Assembly (NCBI RefSeq): GCF_900129495.1
Contig: NZ_FQVX01000005.1
Span: 1 to 64,000 of the forward strand
Origin: Geodermatophilus nigrescens
GTDB lineage: Bacteria > Actinomycetota > Actinomycetes > Mycobacteriales > Geodermatophilaceae
Length of the DNA: 64,000 nt
Direction of reading: 5' to 3'
The position numbers and the translations under genes were made by a program. The notes under the pieces were generated by a model. The model was not told where the DNA came from and made no database searches. It worked only from the letters and a program-made list of their open reading frames with translations. Shown here one piece after another: positions 23,746 to 32,511 of the stretch; position 1 is the stretch's first letter, and every line of letters starts with the position of its first letter.

Positions 23746-25574
23746 GCCTGGGCTCCTTCGCGGACGCTGGGCAGGCTCTCCCGCCAGCGGTTGGTGATCG
23801 GGAGGCGCCGGTCGCGGCCGAACGCCTTGAGGCTGATCTTGGTGCCGGGCGCGGACTGCCGGCGCTTGAACTCCGCGATGTCCACGAGCCGCAGCACCCG
23901 CGCCACCACCTCCGGGTCGTGGCCGCGCTCGAGCAGGGCGGCCATGCCGAGGTCGCGGTCGACGTAGTCGCCGATGACGGCGTCGAGCTCCTCGTAGGAG
24001 GGCAGCGAGTCGCTGTCCTTCTGCCCGGGCGCGAGCTCGGCCGACGGCGGCTTGTCGATGGAGTTCTGCGGGATCGGCTCGGTCTCGCCGCGCTCGCGGG
24101 CGTACGCGTTGCGCCAGCGGGCCAGCTCCCACACCAGCGTCTTGGGGACGTCCTTGATCGGCGCGAACCCGCCGGCGGCGTCGCCGTACAGCGTCGAGTA
24201 GCCGACGGCGACCTCGCTCTTGTTGCTGGTGGCCAGCAGCAGGTGGCCGTGTTGGTTGGACAGCCCCATGAGCAGCGTGCCGCGGATGCGGGCCTGCAGG
24301 TTCTCCGCCGCGGTCCCGGAGAGCTCCACCTGCGACTCGAAGGCGTCGATCATCGGCGCGATCGGCACGGTGGAGAAGTGCAGGCCCAGCCGCCGGGCGC
24401 TGTCCTCGGCGTCGGACAGCGAGTGCTCGCTCGACCACCGCGACGGCAGCGCGACGCCGTGCACCCGGTCGGCGCCGAGGGCGTCGACGGAGAGGGCGGC
24501 CACCAGCGCGGAGTCGATGCCGCCGGACAGCCCGAACACCACCGACGGGAATCCGTTCTTGTCGATGAAGTCGCGCAGGCCGAGGACCAGCGCCCGCCAG
24601 ACCTCCTCGGGGTCGGACAGCGGCTCGGCGACGTGCCCGGCCCGCGGCTCGAACGCCGGCACCGGCTCCTCGGACAGCACGGTGCGGGTGACCGTCATCG
24701 GCCCGATCCGGCCCTCGCGGCGCTGCGTCACCCGGCCGCGGTCGAGGGTGAGGTCGACGCAGAGCAGGTGCTCGACCAACTGCGGCGCGCGGGCGAGCAG
24801 CTCGCCGTCGGCGGAGACGGCCAGCGAGTCGCCGTCGAAGACCAGCTCGTCCTGCCCGCCGACCTGGTTGCAGTAGAGGACCGGCGCGTTCGCCTCGGCC
24901 GCGCGGCGGCGCACCAGCGGCAGCCGCAGGTCGTCCTTGGCCCGCTCGTAGGGGGAGGCGTTGGGGGAGACGACGAGGTCGACGCCGGCCTGCCCGGCCA
25001 CGCCGCACGGGCCGCCCTCGACCCAGAGGTCCTCGCAGATGGTCAGCGCGACGTCGACGCCGCGGAAGCGCACCACCTGCAGCTCGGAGCCGGGCACGAA
25101 GTAGCGCGCCTCGTCGAAGACGCCGTAGTTGGGCAGGTGCCGCTTGGCGTAGCGGCCCACCACCCGGCCGCCGTGCAGCAGGGCGGCGGCGTTGCGGGGC
25201 TGGATGCGGCGCGGGTTGGCGTCGCCGGGGCGCTCCTCGTCGAGGGTCTCCTCGTCGCTGGGCGCGGTGTCGACCGTGGCCGAGCCCTCGGTGTGCGCCA
25301 GGTACCCGACGACGACGGCGACCTCGCCGAGCCCCTCGCGGTCCAGGGTGGCGGCGAGGTCGGTCAGCGCGCGCTCGCTGGCCTCGGCGAACGACTCGCG
25401 GAGCACCAGGTCCTCGGCCGGGTAGCCGGTGAGCGTCATCTCGGGGAACACCACGAGGTGCGCCCCGTCGTCGGCCGCCCTGCGGGACCACTCCACGACC
25501 AGCGCGGCGTTGCCCTCGAGGTCGCCGACGCGGGTGTCGACCTGGGCCATCGCGACTCTCAGCTGCACCGTCAC
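23742..25574 (-). CDS. nadE: Glutamine-dependent NAD+ synthetase
   Basis: The last step of NAD synthesis: amidation of deamido-NAD using glutamine. The 610-residue protein joins an N-terminal nitrilase-type glutaminase domain (1-285) to a C-terminal synthetase. The glutaminase triad is visible as Glu in [13 protein letters not shown], Lys in [12 protein letters not shown] and Cys in [11 protein letters not shown]. The synthetase has the PP-loop [20 protein letters not shown] (about residue 345) and [23 protein letters not shown] at 25574 restores the usual N-terminus [16 protein letters not shown]. Length is normal for the two-domain form. Confidence 0.95.
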   Translation of the reverse strand: MTVQLRVAMAQVDTRVGDLEGNAALVVEWSRRAADDGAHLVVFPEMTLTGYPAEDLVLRESFAEASERALTDLAATLDREGLGEVAVVVGYLAHTEGSATVDTAPSDEETLDEERPGDANPRRIQPRNAAALLHGGRVVGRYAKRHLPNYGVFDEARYFVPGSELQVVRFRGVDVALTICEDLWVEGGPCGVAGQAGVDLVVSPNASPYERAKDDLRLPLVRRRAAEANAPVLYCNQVGGQDELVFDGDSLAVSADGELLARAPQLVEHLLCVDLTLDRGRVTQRREGRIGPMTVTRTVLSEEPVPAFEPRAGHVAEPLSDPEEVWRALVLGLRDFIDKNGFPSVVFGLSGGIDSALVAALSVDALGADRVHGVALPSRWSSEHSLSDAEDSARRLGLHFSTVPIAPMIDAFESQVELSGTAAENLQARIRGTLLMGLSNQHGHLLLATSNKSEVAVGYSTLYGDAAGGFAPIKDVPKTLVWELARWRNAYARERGETEPIPQNSIDKPPSAELAPGQKDSDSLPSYEELDAVIGDYVDRDLGMAALLERGHDPEVVARVLRLVDIAEFKRRQSAPGTKISLKAFGRDRRLPITNRWRESLPSVREGAQA

Positions 25575-25659
25575 GGCTCCATCCAACAACCGGCACCCGG
25601 GACCGGCCAGACCGGGGACGGGGACCCGGACCCGCCCGCCGACCGAGCCCGGCGCCCGC

Positions 25660-26193
25660 TCAGCCGTCGACGAGCGCGGCCAGCTGCTCGGCGTGGTCGC
25701 GCTGGTGGCCCGGGAGGAAGGCCAGCAGGTCGGCGAGGGTGACCGGGCCGTCGACCTCGTGCACGCCGACGGCGCCGAGCCGGTCGGGCCTTACGGCCGC
25801 GACCGCCCGTCGCAGCTCCGCCTGGGCGGCGGCCAGCTCGGTCAGCAGCACCGCGGGCGGGGTGGCGCGGTAGCCGGCGACGCGCGCGGGCTCGTCGGGG
25901 ACGAAGTCGGGCAGCGCCGGGCTGTCCTCCGTGCCGATCCGCCGGATGCGGGCGGTGAAGACCCGGGCGCTGTCGCGCAGGTGGCCGGCGACCTCGTGCG
26001 GCGTCCAGTCCAGCTCGGTCGCGTAGGCGGGGAAGTGCCCGAGACCGACCAGGCGGTCGCGCGCCTCCGGGGACAGCTGCAGGGGACGCCCGCCGGCCCG
26101 CCCGAGGAGGGCGGACACCCGGTCCTGCTGCGCGGCCAGCGCGGTCGCGGCGGTGGTCACGGGATCGGCCGGGCGGGCCTGCGTCGTCGTCAC
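25660..26193 (-). CDS. DinB-like protein
   Basis: The 177-residue protein has the DinB four-helix-bundle pattern: ELDWTPHEVAGHLRDSARVF with the first metal His, and the C-terminal LADLLAFLPGHQRDHAEQLA with two more His residues. The H..H..H triad would bind a divalent metal. Members include thiol-dependent S-transferases and maleylpyruvate isomerase-like proteins; the reaction here is unknown. The GTG start follows the only sensible N-terminus. Neighbours nadE and GNAT are on the same strand with gaps of 80-90 bases, so it is probably its own unit. Confidence 0.8.
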   Translation of the reverse strand: MTTTQARPADPVTTAATALAAQQDRVSALLGRAGGRPLQLSPEARDRLVGLGHFPAYATELDWTPHEVAGHLRDSARVFTARIRRIGTEDSPALPDFVPDEPARVAGYRATPPAVLLTELAAAQAELRRAVAAVRPDRLGAVGVHEVDGPVTLADLLAFLPGHQRDHAEQLAALVDG

Positions 26194-26273
26194 GGTGGAC
26201 AGGCTCGCCGACCGCGGGCCGGGACCACCAGCGTCCCGGCGGCCGCCGTCCGCCGGATTCCTGCCAGCCGAGG

Positions 26274-26753
26274 TCAGTCGCCCAGCACCACGCGCTGGGC
26301 CTCCGGCGGCCACCAGGCGACGATCTTCGGCCACAGCCGCGCTCCCAGGCGCCGGTACAGGCGCTGCGCAGCGGTGTTGTCCACACGCACCTCCCACCGG
26401 ACGACGAGGTCCTCGGCGGTGGCCAGCCGGGCCAGCTCGGTCATGAGGAACCGGCCGACGCCGGCGTCGCGGTGCCCGTCGCGGACGAAGAGGTCGTCGA
26501 GGGCGAGGACGTCGGTACCGAGCCAGAGGTGCAGCCGGCGGACGGCGGAGACGTAGCCGACCGGCTCGCCGGCGCGCTCGGCGAGCAGCACCAGCACGTC
26601 GGGCCGGTCGAGCATCGCCGCCCAGGTGCCGGCCGTGCTCCGGACGTCGGACACGTCGCCCTCGTGGGCGGCGATCTCGCGGACGAGGGCCAGCACGACG
26701 CCGGCGTCACCGGGCCCGGCGCGGCGGGCGGTCAGGGGCGGGTCGTCGGTCAC
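26274..26753 (-). CDS. GNAT-family N-acetyltransferase
   Basis: The 159-residue protein is a single GNAT domain. It runs from LTARRAGPGDAGVVLALVRE through VLVLLAERAGEPVGYVSAVR and LALDDLFVRDGHRDAGVGRF, where the RDGHRDAGVG turn is the acetyl-CoA pyrophosphate loop (Q/RxxGxG/A variant). It ends in WEVRVDNTAAQRLYRRLGAR. GTG is the start, with AGGAG 5 bases before. The substrate is unknown. It is divergent from glnA2. Confidence 0.85.
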   Translation of the reverse strand: MTDDPPLTARRAGPGDAGVVLALVREIAAHEGDVSDVRSTAGTWAAMLDRPDVLVLLAERAGEPVGYVSAVRRLHLWLGTDVLALDDLFVRDGHRDAGVGRFLMTELARLATAEDLVVRWEVRVDNTAAQRLYRRLGARLWPKIVAWWPPEAQRVVLGD

Positions 26754-26847
26754 GGGTACTCCTGGTCGGTACGGCGGGGCGCGGACGTGTCCCCGGCGGG
26801 GCGGCCGTGTGCGAGCGGCCCGGACCGGGCAGGCTGTGTGCGGCGAC

Positions 26848-26863
26848 GTCACACCCTGGAAAC
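26848..26863 (+). promoter_or_regulatory. Candidate GlnR box before glnA2
   Basis: GTCAC-ACCCTG-GAAAC exactly fits the actinobacterial GlnR pattern gTnAc-n6-GaAAc, and ends 14 bases before the ATG of a glutamine synthetase. Only a single a/b box is seen. It is enclosed by GTGTG...CACAC repeats. Confidence 0.6.
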
Positions 26864-26877
26864 GAGCGGACCTGATC

Positions 26878-28227
26878 ATGGCCAGCATGGACCGACAGCA
26901 GGAGTTCGTCCTGCGCACCCTCGAGGAACGCGACATCCGCTTCGTGCGGCTGTGGTTCACCGACGTCTCGGGCTACCTCAAGGCCGTGGCGGTGGCGCCG
27001 GCCGAGATCGAGGCCGCCTTCGCCGAGGGCATCGGGTTCGACGGCTCGGCGATCGAGGGCTTCGCGCGCGTCTACGAGTCGGACATGCTCGCCAAGCCCG
27101 ACCCGGGCACCTTCCAGGTGATGCCGGCGACCAAGGGCGGCGCCAGCGACACCGCGCGGATGTTCTGCGACATCACGCTGCCCGACGGGTCGCCGTCGTG
27201 GGCCGACCCGCGGCACGTGCTGCGGCGGGCGCTGTCGAAGGCCGCCGACATGGGCTTCACCTTCTACACCCACCCCGAGGTCGAGTTCTTCCTGCTCGAG
27301 GACCTGCCCACCGACGGCGGCGCCCCGAGGCCCGCCGACAACGGCGGCTACTTCGACCTGTCCACGCACAACGTGGCGCACGACTTCCGGCGCGAGGCGG
27401 TCTTCGCGCTGGAGGCCATGGGCATCTCGGTGGAGTTCAGCCACCACGAGGTCGCGCCGGGCCAGCAGGAGATCGACCTGCGCTACGCCGACGCCCTGTC
27501 GATGGCCGACAACGTCATGACGCTGCGGCACGTCGTCCGGGAGGTGGCGCTCGCCCAGGGCGTTTACGCGACCTTCATGCCCAAGCCGTTCACCGACCTG
27601 GCCGGATCGGCGATGCACACCCACGTGTCGCTGTTCGAGGGCGACCGCAACGCCTTCCACGACCCGTCGGACCCGATCAAGCTCTCGGCCACCGGGCGCC
27701 AGTTCATCGCCGGGCTGCTCACCCACGCGCGCGAGTTCACCGCCGTCACCAACCAGACGGTCAACTCCTACCGGCGGCTGCTGGCCGGCACCGAGGCGCC
27801 GACGGCGGCCACCTGGGGCCGGGCCAACCGCTCGGCGCTGGTGCGGCTGCCGTCGTACAAGCCGTCGAAGGCGCAGTCGGCGCGGGTGGAGGTCCGCTCG
27901 CCGGACTCCGCGTGCAACCCGTACCTGACCTTCGCCGTCCTGCTCGCCGCCGGGCTGCGCGGGATCGAGAAGGGCTACGAGCTGCCGCCGGAGGCCGAGG
28001 ACGACGTCTGGTCGCTCACCGACACCGAGCGCCGCGCCGCCGGCTACGAGGACCTGCCGGTGTCCCTCGGCGAGGCGCTGACGGCGATGCAGGGCAGCGA
28101 GCTGGTCGCGGAGACCCTCGGCGAGCACGTGTTCGAGTTCTTCCTCCGCAACAAGTGGGAGGAGTTCAACTCCTACCGCCAGAACGTGACGCCCTTCGAG
28201 CTGAAGCGCTACCTCCCCGGCCTGTAG
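26878..28227 (+). CDS. glnA2: Glutamine synthetase, GlnA2 type
   Basis: The 449-residue enzyme starts MASMDRQQEFVLRTLEERDI and has the GS-I domains: GFDGSAIEGFARVYESDM, the catalytic THPEVEFFLLED, FSHHEVAPGQQEIDLRY, MPKPFTDLAGSAMHTHVSLF, NQTVNSYRRLLAGTEAPTAA and RVEVRSPDSACNPYLTFAVL. Length and the VRLWFTDVSGYLKAVAV opening match mycobacterial GlnA2 rather than GlnA1. The tyrosine of the C-terminal adenylylation region is replaced by a GYELPPEAEDDV context, so control by GlnE is uncertain. GlnA2-type enzymes are usually non-essential. ATG at 26887 is an alternative start. Confidence 0.93.
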   Translation: MASMDRQQEFVLRTLEERDIRFVRLWFTDVSGYLKAVAVAPAEIEAAFAEGIGFDGSAIEGFARVYESDMLAKPDPGTFQVMPATKGGASDTARMFCDITLPDGSPSWADPRHVLRRALSKAADMGFTFYTHPEVEFFLLEDLPTDGGAPRPADNGGYFDLSTHNVAHDFRREAVFALEAMGISVEFSHHEVAPGQQEIDLRYADALSMADNVMTLRHVVREVALAQGVYATFMPKPFTDLAGSAMHTHVSLFEGDRNAFHDPSDPIKLSATGRQFIAGLLTHAREFTAVTNQTVNSYRRLLAGTEAPTAATWGRANRSALVRLPSYKPSKAQSARVEVRSPDSACNPYLTFAVLLAAGLRGIEKGYELPPEAEDDVWSLTDTERRAAGYEDLPVSLGEALTAMQGSELVAETLGEHVFEFFLRNKWEEFNSYRQNVTPFELKRYLPGL

Positions 28228-28260
28228 CGGCCGACAGCGCTCCGCTCCTGGGGTGTTCTT

Positions 28261-28296
28261 CGTGCTCCTGCGGTGCTGCAGGACCGCAAGAGCACG
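28261..28296. repeat. Hairpin element with GCTGCAGG loop, copy 1
   Basis: A 14-bp stem with one mismatch flanks the loop GCTGCAGG. It starts 34 bases after the glnA2 stop. Its central 16 bases, CGGTGCTGCAGGACCG, are identical to those of a second hairpin 168 bases downstream. Confidence 0.75.
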
Positions 28297-28420
28297 TAAA
28301 GCGCCCCGAGAGTGCGGGCCGGTGAGGGCCAAGAGCGCGACAAAGGCCCTTCCGGCGGACCCGGCCGCGGGCACGTGCCGCCTCTCGCCCGCGGAAGGCC
28401 GCTCGGAGCCGCAACTGCCC

Positions 28421-28472
28421 GCGTTCCTCGTGGACTGCCGGTGCTGCAGGACCGGCAGTCCACGAGGAACGC
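28421..28472. repeat. Hairpin element with GCTGCAGG loop, copy 2
   Basis: A perfect 22-bp stem (28421-28442 with 28451-28472) carries the same GCTGCAGG loop. Between the copies lies a further imperfect inverted repeat (GGCCCTTCCG near 28345 with CGGAAGGCC near 28392). The 329-base gap holds no gene. The two could act as terminators of glnA2, but their shared loop and different stems suggest a repeat family. Confidence 0.8.
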
Positions 28473-28556
28473 CCGCAACGGCGGAGGCGGGCCGCGCCGG
28501 GCGGGCAGGGAGGCGGCTGACGGGCCGGGGGACGGCGGCGCACTAACCTCGGCGTC

Positions 28557-29294
28557 GTGCCGGAGACCGCCGCCCGCCTGCTCGTCGTCGTCCCGAGCGA
28601 CACCGCGCCGCCCGCCCGGCTGGGGGAGTGGCTGCGCGCCGCCGGCCTCGAGCTCGACGAGCGGCACCTCGGGGCCGGCGACGCCCTGCCCGCGGACCTG
28701 TCGGAGCACGACGGCCTGCTGGTGATGGGCGGCCCGCAGTCGAGCGTCGACGACGCCGCCACCGAGCTCGAGCCCGTGCGGGACCTGCTGCGCCGCGCCA
28801 TCGCCACCGATGCGCCGGCGCTGGGCGTCTGCCTCGGCGCGCAGCTCATGGCGCAGGCCGGCGGCGGACGGGTGCGGGTCGGCGTCGACGGCCCGGAGGT
28901 GGGCGCCGGGCTGGTCGCCAAGCGCGACGCCGCCGAGACCGACCCGCTGTTCGGCCCGGTGCCGCTGAGCCCCGACGTCGTCCAGTGGCACCACGACGAG
29001 ATCTCCGAGCTGCCGCCCGGCGCCACCCTGCTCGCCGCCGGCGTGCGCTACCCGCACCAGGCCTTCCGCGTGGGCCGCGCCTGCTACGCGCTGCAGTTCC
29101 ACGTCGAGACGACGCCGGAGATCGTCCGCGCGTGGGCCGACGGCGACCCGGTGGGCGTGGCCGCCACCCCGTTCGACGCCGCGGAGATCGCCGAGCGCGC
29201 CGCCGCGGTGCACCCCGACGTCGAGGCGGTCTGGGCGCCGTTCGCCGCCCGCTTCGCCGACCTGGTCCGCGCGGCCCGCGGCGCCACCGTCTGA
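28557..29294 (+). CDS. Class I glutamine amidotransferase (GMP synthase-like)
   Basis: The 245-residue protein is a stand-alone GATase. The nucleophile Cys is in LGVCLGAQLMAQAGG (about residue 91), with the catalytic His and Glu in ALQFHVETTPEI (about 181-183) and the oxyanion turn in VMGGPQSSVDD. Stand-alone GATases of this type can act on polyamine or peptide gamma-glutamyl bonds, or be inactive partners; no synthetase domain is present. GTG start. It lies between glnA2 and glnE, one base before glnE, so it is co-transcribed with glnE and may act in glutamine or gamma-glutamyl metabolism. Confidence 0.87.
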   Translation: MPETAARLLVVVPSDTAPPARLGEWLRAAGLELDERHLGAGDALPADLSEHDGLLVMGGPQSSVDDAATELEPVRDLLRRAIATDAPALGVCLGAQLMAQAGGGRVRVGVDGPEVGAGLVAKRDAAETDPLFGPVPLSPDVVQWHHDEISELPPGATLLAAGVRYPHQAFRVGRACYALQFHVETTPEIVRAWADGDPVGVAATPFDAAEIAERAAAVHPDVEAVWAPFAARFADLVRAARGATV

Positions 29295-29295
29295 C

Positions 29296-32200
29296 GTGAC
29301 CGCCTCCCGGGAGGTGCCGCGCCGCGCGGTGGTGCGGCTGGCCCGCTTCGGCTTCGACGACGGCGAGAAGGCGGCGCTGCTCCTGTCGGACCCGGCGCTG
29401 GGCCTGTGGGACCTCGACCGCAACGAGCCCGCCGACCCCGAGGCCGGCCCGGTCGTCTCGGCTCTGGCCCGGGCCGGCGACCCCGACCTCGCCGTCCGGT
29501 CGCTGTCGCGGCTGGTCGAGGCCCTCGACGCCGCCGACGACAGCGGCGGCGCCGCCGCCGGCCTGCTCGCCCGACTCCGCGGGTCCGGCGCCCTGCGCAG
29601 CCGGCTGCTCTCGCTGCTCGGCGCCAGCGCCGGCCTCGCCGACCACCTCGCCGCCCACCCCGCCGACTGGGCCGTCCTCGACGACGCCGACCACGGCCCC
29701 GTCCGCCCGGCCGCCTACGCGATCGAGCGGGACATGCTGGCCGCCGTCGGCGCCGACCCCGACGACCCGCCGTGGGGCGTGCGCCTCGGGAAGGCGGCGC
29801 CCGACGCCTCGCCGCAGCGGGTCGCGGCGCTGCGCGCGGCCTACCGCCGCGCCGTCCTCTCCCTCGCCGGGCGCGACCTGGGCGAGGGGCTGCCCGCCGA
29901 GGACGTCGCCGCCGAGCTCGCCGACATCGCCGCCGCGGTGCTCACCGCCGGCCTCGCGCTCGCCGTCGCCGAGCAGCCCGCCAGCGCCGCGGCTTGCCGG
30001 CTGGCGGTCATCGCGCTCGGCAAGACCGGCGGGCGGGAGCTCAACTACGTCAGCGACGTCGACGTCGTGTTCGTCGCCGAGCCGGTCGACCCCAGCGACC
30101 CCGAGGCCCCCGCCGTGCAGAGCGCCACCCGGGTGGCCGCCGCGCTCATGCGCATCTGCCACGAGGCGGCCTGGGAGGTCGACGCCGCGCTGCGTCCGGA
30201 GGGCAAGGCCGGGGCGCTGGTGCGGACGCTGGCCAACCACGTCGCCTACTACCGGCAGTGGGCGAGCACCTGGGAGTTCCAGGCGCTGCTCAAGATGCGC
30301 CCGGTCGCGGGCGACCCCGACCTCGGCCGCGCCTACGTCGACGAGCTGTTCCCCATGGTCTGGCAGGCCGGCGAGCGCCCCGGGTTCGTCGCCGACGTGC
30401 AGGCGATGCGCCGGCGGGTGGAGGACAACATCCCGCCCGCGCAGGCCGACCGGGAGATCAAGCTCGGCCGGGGCGGCCTGCGCGACGTCGAGTTCGCCGT
30501 CCAGCTGCTGCAGATGGTGCACGGCCGGGTCGACGTGCGGCTGCGGGTGGGCGGCACGCTGCCCGCCCTGCACGCGCTGCGCGCCGGCGGCTACGTGGGC
30601 CGCGACGACGCCGACACGCTCATCGCCTCCTACCGGTTCCTGCGCACCGTCGAGCACCGGCTGCAGCTGCTGAAGCTGCGGCGCACCCACCTGCTGCCCA
30701 CCGACGAGCAGCAGCTGCGCTGGCTGGCCCGCTCGCTCGGCTACAAGCCCGACGCCCGCGGCACCGCCGTCGACGTGCTGCGCGCGGAGATGGCGCTGCA
30801 CACCCGCGAGGTGCGGCGGCTGCACGAGAAGCTCTTCTACCGGCCGCTGCTGTCGGCGGTCGCCAAGGTGCCCGCCGAGGCCGCGCAGCTGGGCAGCGGG
30901 GCCGCCGGCGACTGGCTGCGCGCGCTCGGCTTCGCCGACCCCCAGGGGGCGCTGCGGCACATGGCCGCGCTCACCGGCGGACTGTCGCGGTCGGCGTCGA
31001 TGCAGCGCTACCTCCTCCCCGTGGTGCTGCAGACCCTCGCCGACTGCGCCGACCCCGACGCCGGGCTGCTCGCCTACCGGCAGGTGAGCGAGGCGCTGGG
31101 CGACGACCAGTGGTACCTGCGGCTGCTGCGCGACGAGGGGTCGGTGGCCGAGCGGCTGGCCCGGTTGCTCGGGTCCAGCCAGTACGTGGCCGCGCTGCTC
31201 ACCCGCACGCCCGAGGCGATGCGGATCCTCGCCGACGACGACGAGCTCGAGCCGCGCGGCGTCGAGACGCTGGCCCGCGCCTGGCGGCAGGCGGCCGGGC
31301 GCGCGCCCGACCCGCAGGCCGGCATCCGGGTGCTGCGCGGCCTGCGCCGCCAGGAGCTGCTGCGCATCGCCTCGGCCGACCTGCTGGGGCGCCTCGACGT
31401 CGTCCGGGTGGGGGAGGCGCTCACCGCGGTCGCCGTCGCCACGCTGCAGGTGGGCCTCGACACCGCCGTCCGCGCCTGGGCGCGCGAGACCGGCACCGAC
31501 CCCGCCGACGTGCCCATGGAGCTCGCCGTCATCGGCATGGGCCGGCTCGGCGGCGGCGAGATGGGCTACGGGTCCGACGCCGACGTGCTCTTCGTGCACC
31601 GGGCGCGGCCGGGCGCCGCGGAGCCGCGGGCGACGCAGGCGGCCAACGCCGTCGCGCACACGCTGCGCCGGCTGCTCGGCGAGCCCGCGCCCGACCCCGC
31701 CTTCGAGGTCGACGCCGACCTGCGCCCCGAGGGCCGCCAGGGCGCGCTGGTGCGCAGCCTCGACGCGTTCCGCGAGTACTACGAGCGCTGGGTGTCGGTG
31801 TGGGAGGTGCAGGCGCTGCTGCGCGCCACCCCCGTCGCCGGCAGCGCCGAGCTGGGGGAGGCGTTCGTCGAGCTGGTCGACCCGCTGCGCTACCCGGCCG
31901 AGGGGCTCACCGACGCGCAGGTCGCCGAGATCCGCCGGATCAAGGCCCGCGTGGAGCGCGAGCGGCTGCCCCGCGGCGCCGACCCGGCCACGCACACCAA
32001 GCTCGGCCGCGGCGGGCTGGCCGACGTCGAGTGGACGGTCCAGCTGCTGCAGCTGCAGCACGCGGCCCGGGTGCCCGAGCTGCGGCAGGCCTCCACGGTC
32101 GGCGCGCTGGCCGGGCTCGCCGCGCACGACCTGCTGAGCGGCGAGCAGGCCGACGCCCTGCGCGAGGCGTGGGAGCTGGCCAGCCGGGCGCGCAACGCCG

Positions 32201-32391
32201 TCTTCCTGGTGCGCGGGCGGCCCAGCGACCAGCTGCCCCGCCCCGGGCTGGAACTTGCCGGCGTCGCGCGGGCCAGCGGCGCCGGTCCCGACGTCGACCC
32301 CGGGCAGTTCCTCGACGAGTACCGGCGCACCACCCGGCACGCGCGGACCGTCGTCGAACAGGTCTTCTACGGACAGGCGCCCGGCGCCTGA
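29296..32391 (+). CDS. glnE: Bifunctional glutamine synthetase adenylyltransferase/deadenylase
   Basis: The 1031-residue enzyme adds and removes AMP on glutamine synthetase in response to nitrogen status. Two nucleotidyltransferase halves are present. The N-terminal deadenylase half has IALGKTGGRELNYVSDVDVV (about 238-257) and the C-terminal adenylylase half has GMGRLGGGEMGYGSDADVL (about 748-766). Each is followed by a helical GlnD/PII-type domain with KLGRGGLRDVEF and KLGRGGLADVEW. The start is GTG. Length is slightly above the usual, with an N-terminal 60-residue extension. The C-terminal stop lies inside a terminator stem. Confidence 0.96.
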   Translation: MTASREVPRRAVVRLARFGFDDGEKAALLLSDPALGLWDLDRNEPADPEAGPVVSALARAGDPDLAVRSLSRLVEALDAADDSGGAAAGLLARLRGSGALRSRLLSLLGASAGLADHLAAHPADWAVLDDADHGPVRPAAYAIERDMLAAVGADPDDPPWGVRLGKAAPDASPQRVAALRAAYRRAVLSLAGRDLGEGLPAEDVAAELADIAAAVLTAGLALAVAEQPASAAACRLAVIALGKTGGRELNYVSDVDVVFVAEPVDPSDPEAPAVQSATRVAAALMRICHEAAWEVDAALRPEGKAGALVRTLANHVAYYRQWASTWEFQALLKMRPVAGDPDLGRAYVDELFPMVWQAGERPGFVADVQAMRRRVEDNIPPAQADREIKLGRGGLRDVEFAVQLLQMVHGRVDVRLRVGGTLPALHALRAGGYVGRDDADTLIASYRFLRTVEHRLQLLKLRRTHLLPTDEQQLRWLARSLGYKPDARGTAVDVLRAEMALHTREVRRLHEKLFYRPLLSAVAKVPAEAAQLGSGAAGDWLRALGFADPQGALRHMAALTGGLSRSASMQRYLLPVVLQTLADCADPDAGLLAYRQVSEALGDDQWYLRLLRDEGSVAERLARLLGSSQYVAALLTRTPEAMRILADDDELEPRGVETLARAWRQAAGRAPDPQAGIRVLRGLRRQELLRIASADLLGRLDVVRVGEALTAVAVATLQVGLDTAVRAWARETGTDPADVPMELAVIGMGRLGGGEMGYGSDADVLFVHRARPGAAEPRATQAANAVAHTLRRLLGEPAPDPAFEVDADLRPEGRQGALVRSLDAFREYYERWVSVWEVQALLRATPVAGSAELGEAFVELVDPLRYPAEGLTDAQVAEIRRIKARVERERLPRGADPATHTKLGRGGLADVEWTVQLLQLQHAARVPELRQASTVGALAGLAAHDLLSGEQADALREAWELASRARNAVFLVRGRPSDQLPRPGLELAGVARASGAGPDVDPGQFLDEYRRTTRHARTVVEQVFYGQAPGA

Positions 32392-32404
32392 CACGCCGGG
32401 CGCC
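32376..32404 (+). terminator. Terminator overlapping the glnE stop codon
   Basis: GGCGCCCGGCG / CGCCGGGCGCC is an 11-bp perfect stem with a 7-base loop that includes the TGA of glnE. Confidence 0.6.
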
Positions 32405-32511
32405 CCTGGCGCGCCGTGCGCGGGCGCTGGCAGCCTGTCCCCGGCCCGCAGTGCAGCCGGCATCCGGTCCGGCGCGGGGGAGTGGCTGCGGACGTTCCCC
32501 GTGGAGTCCTC

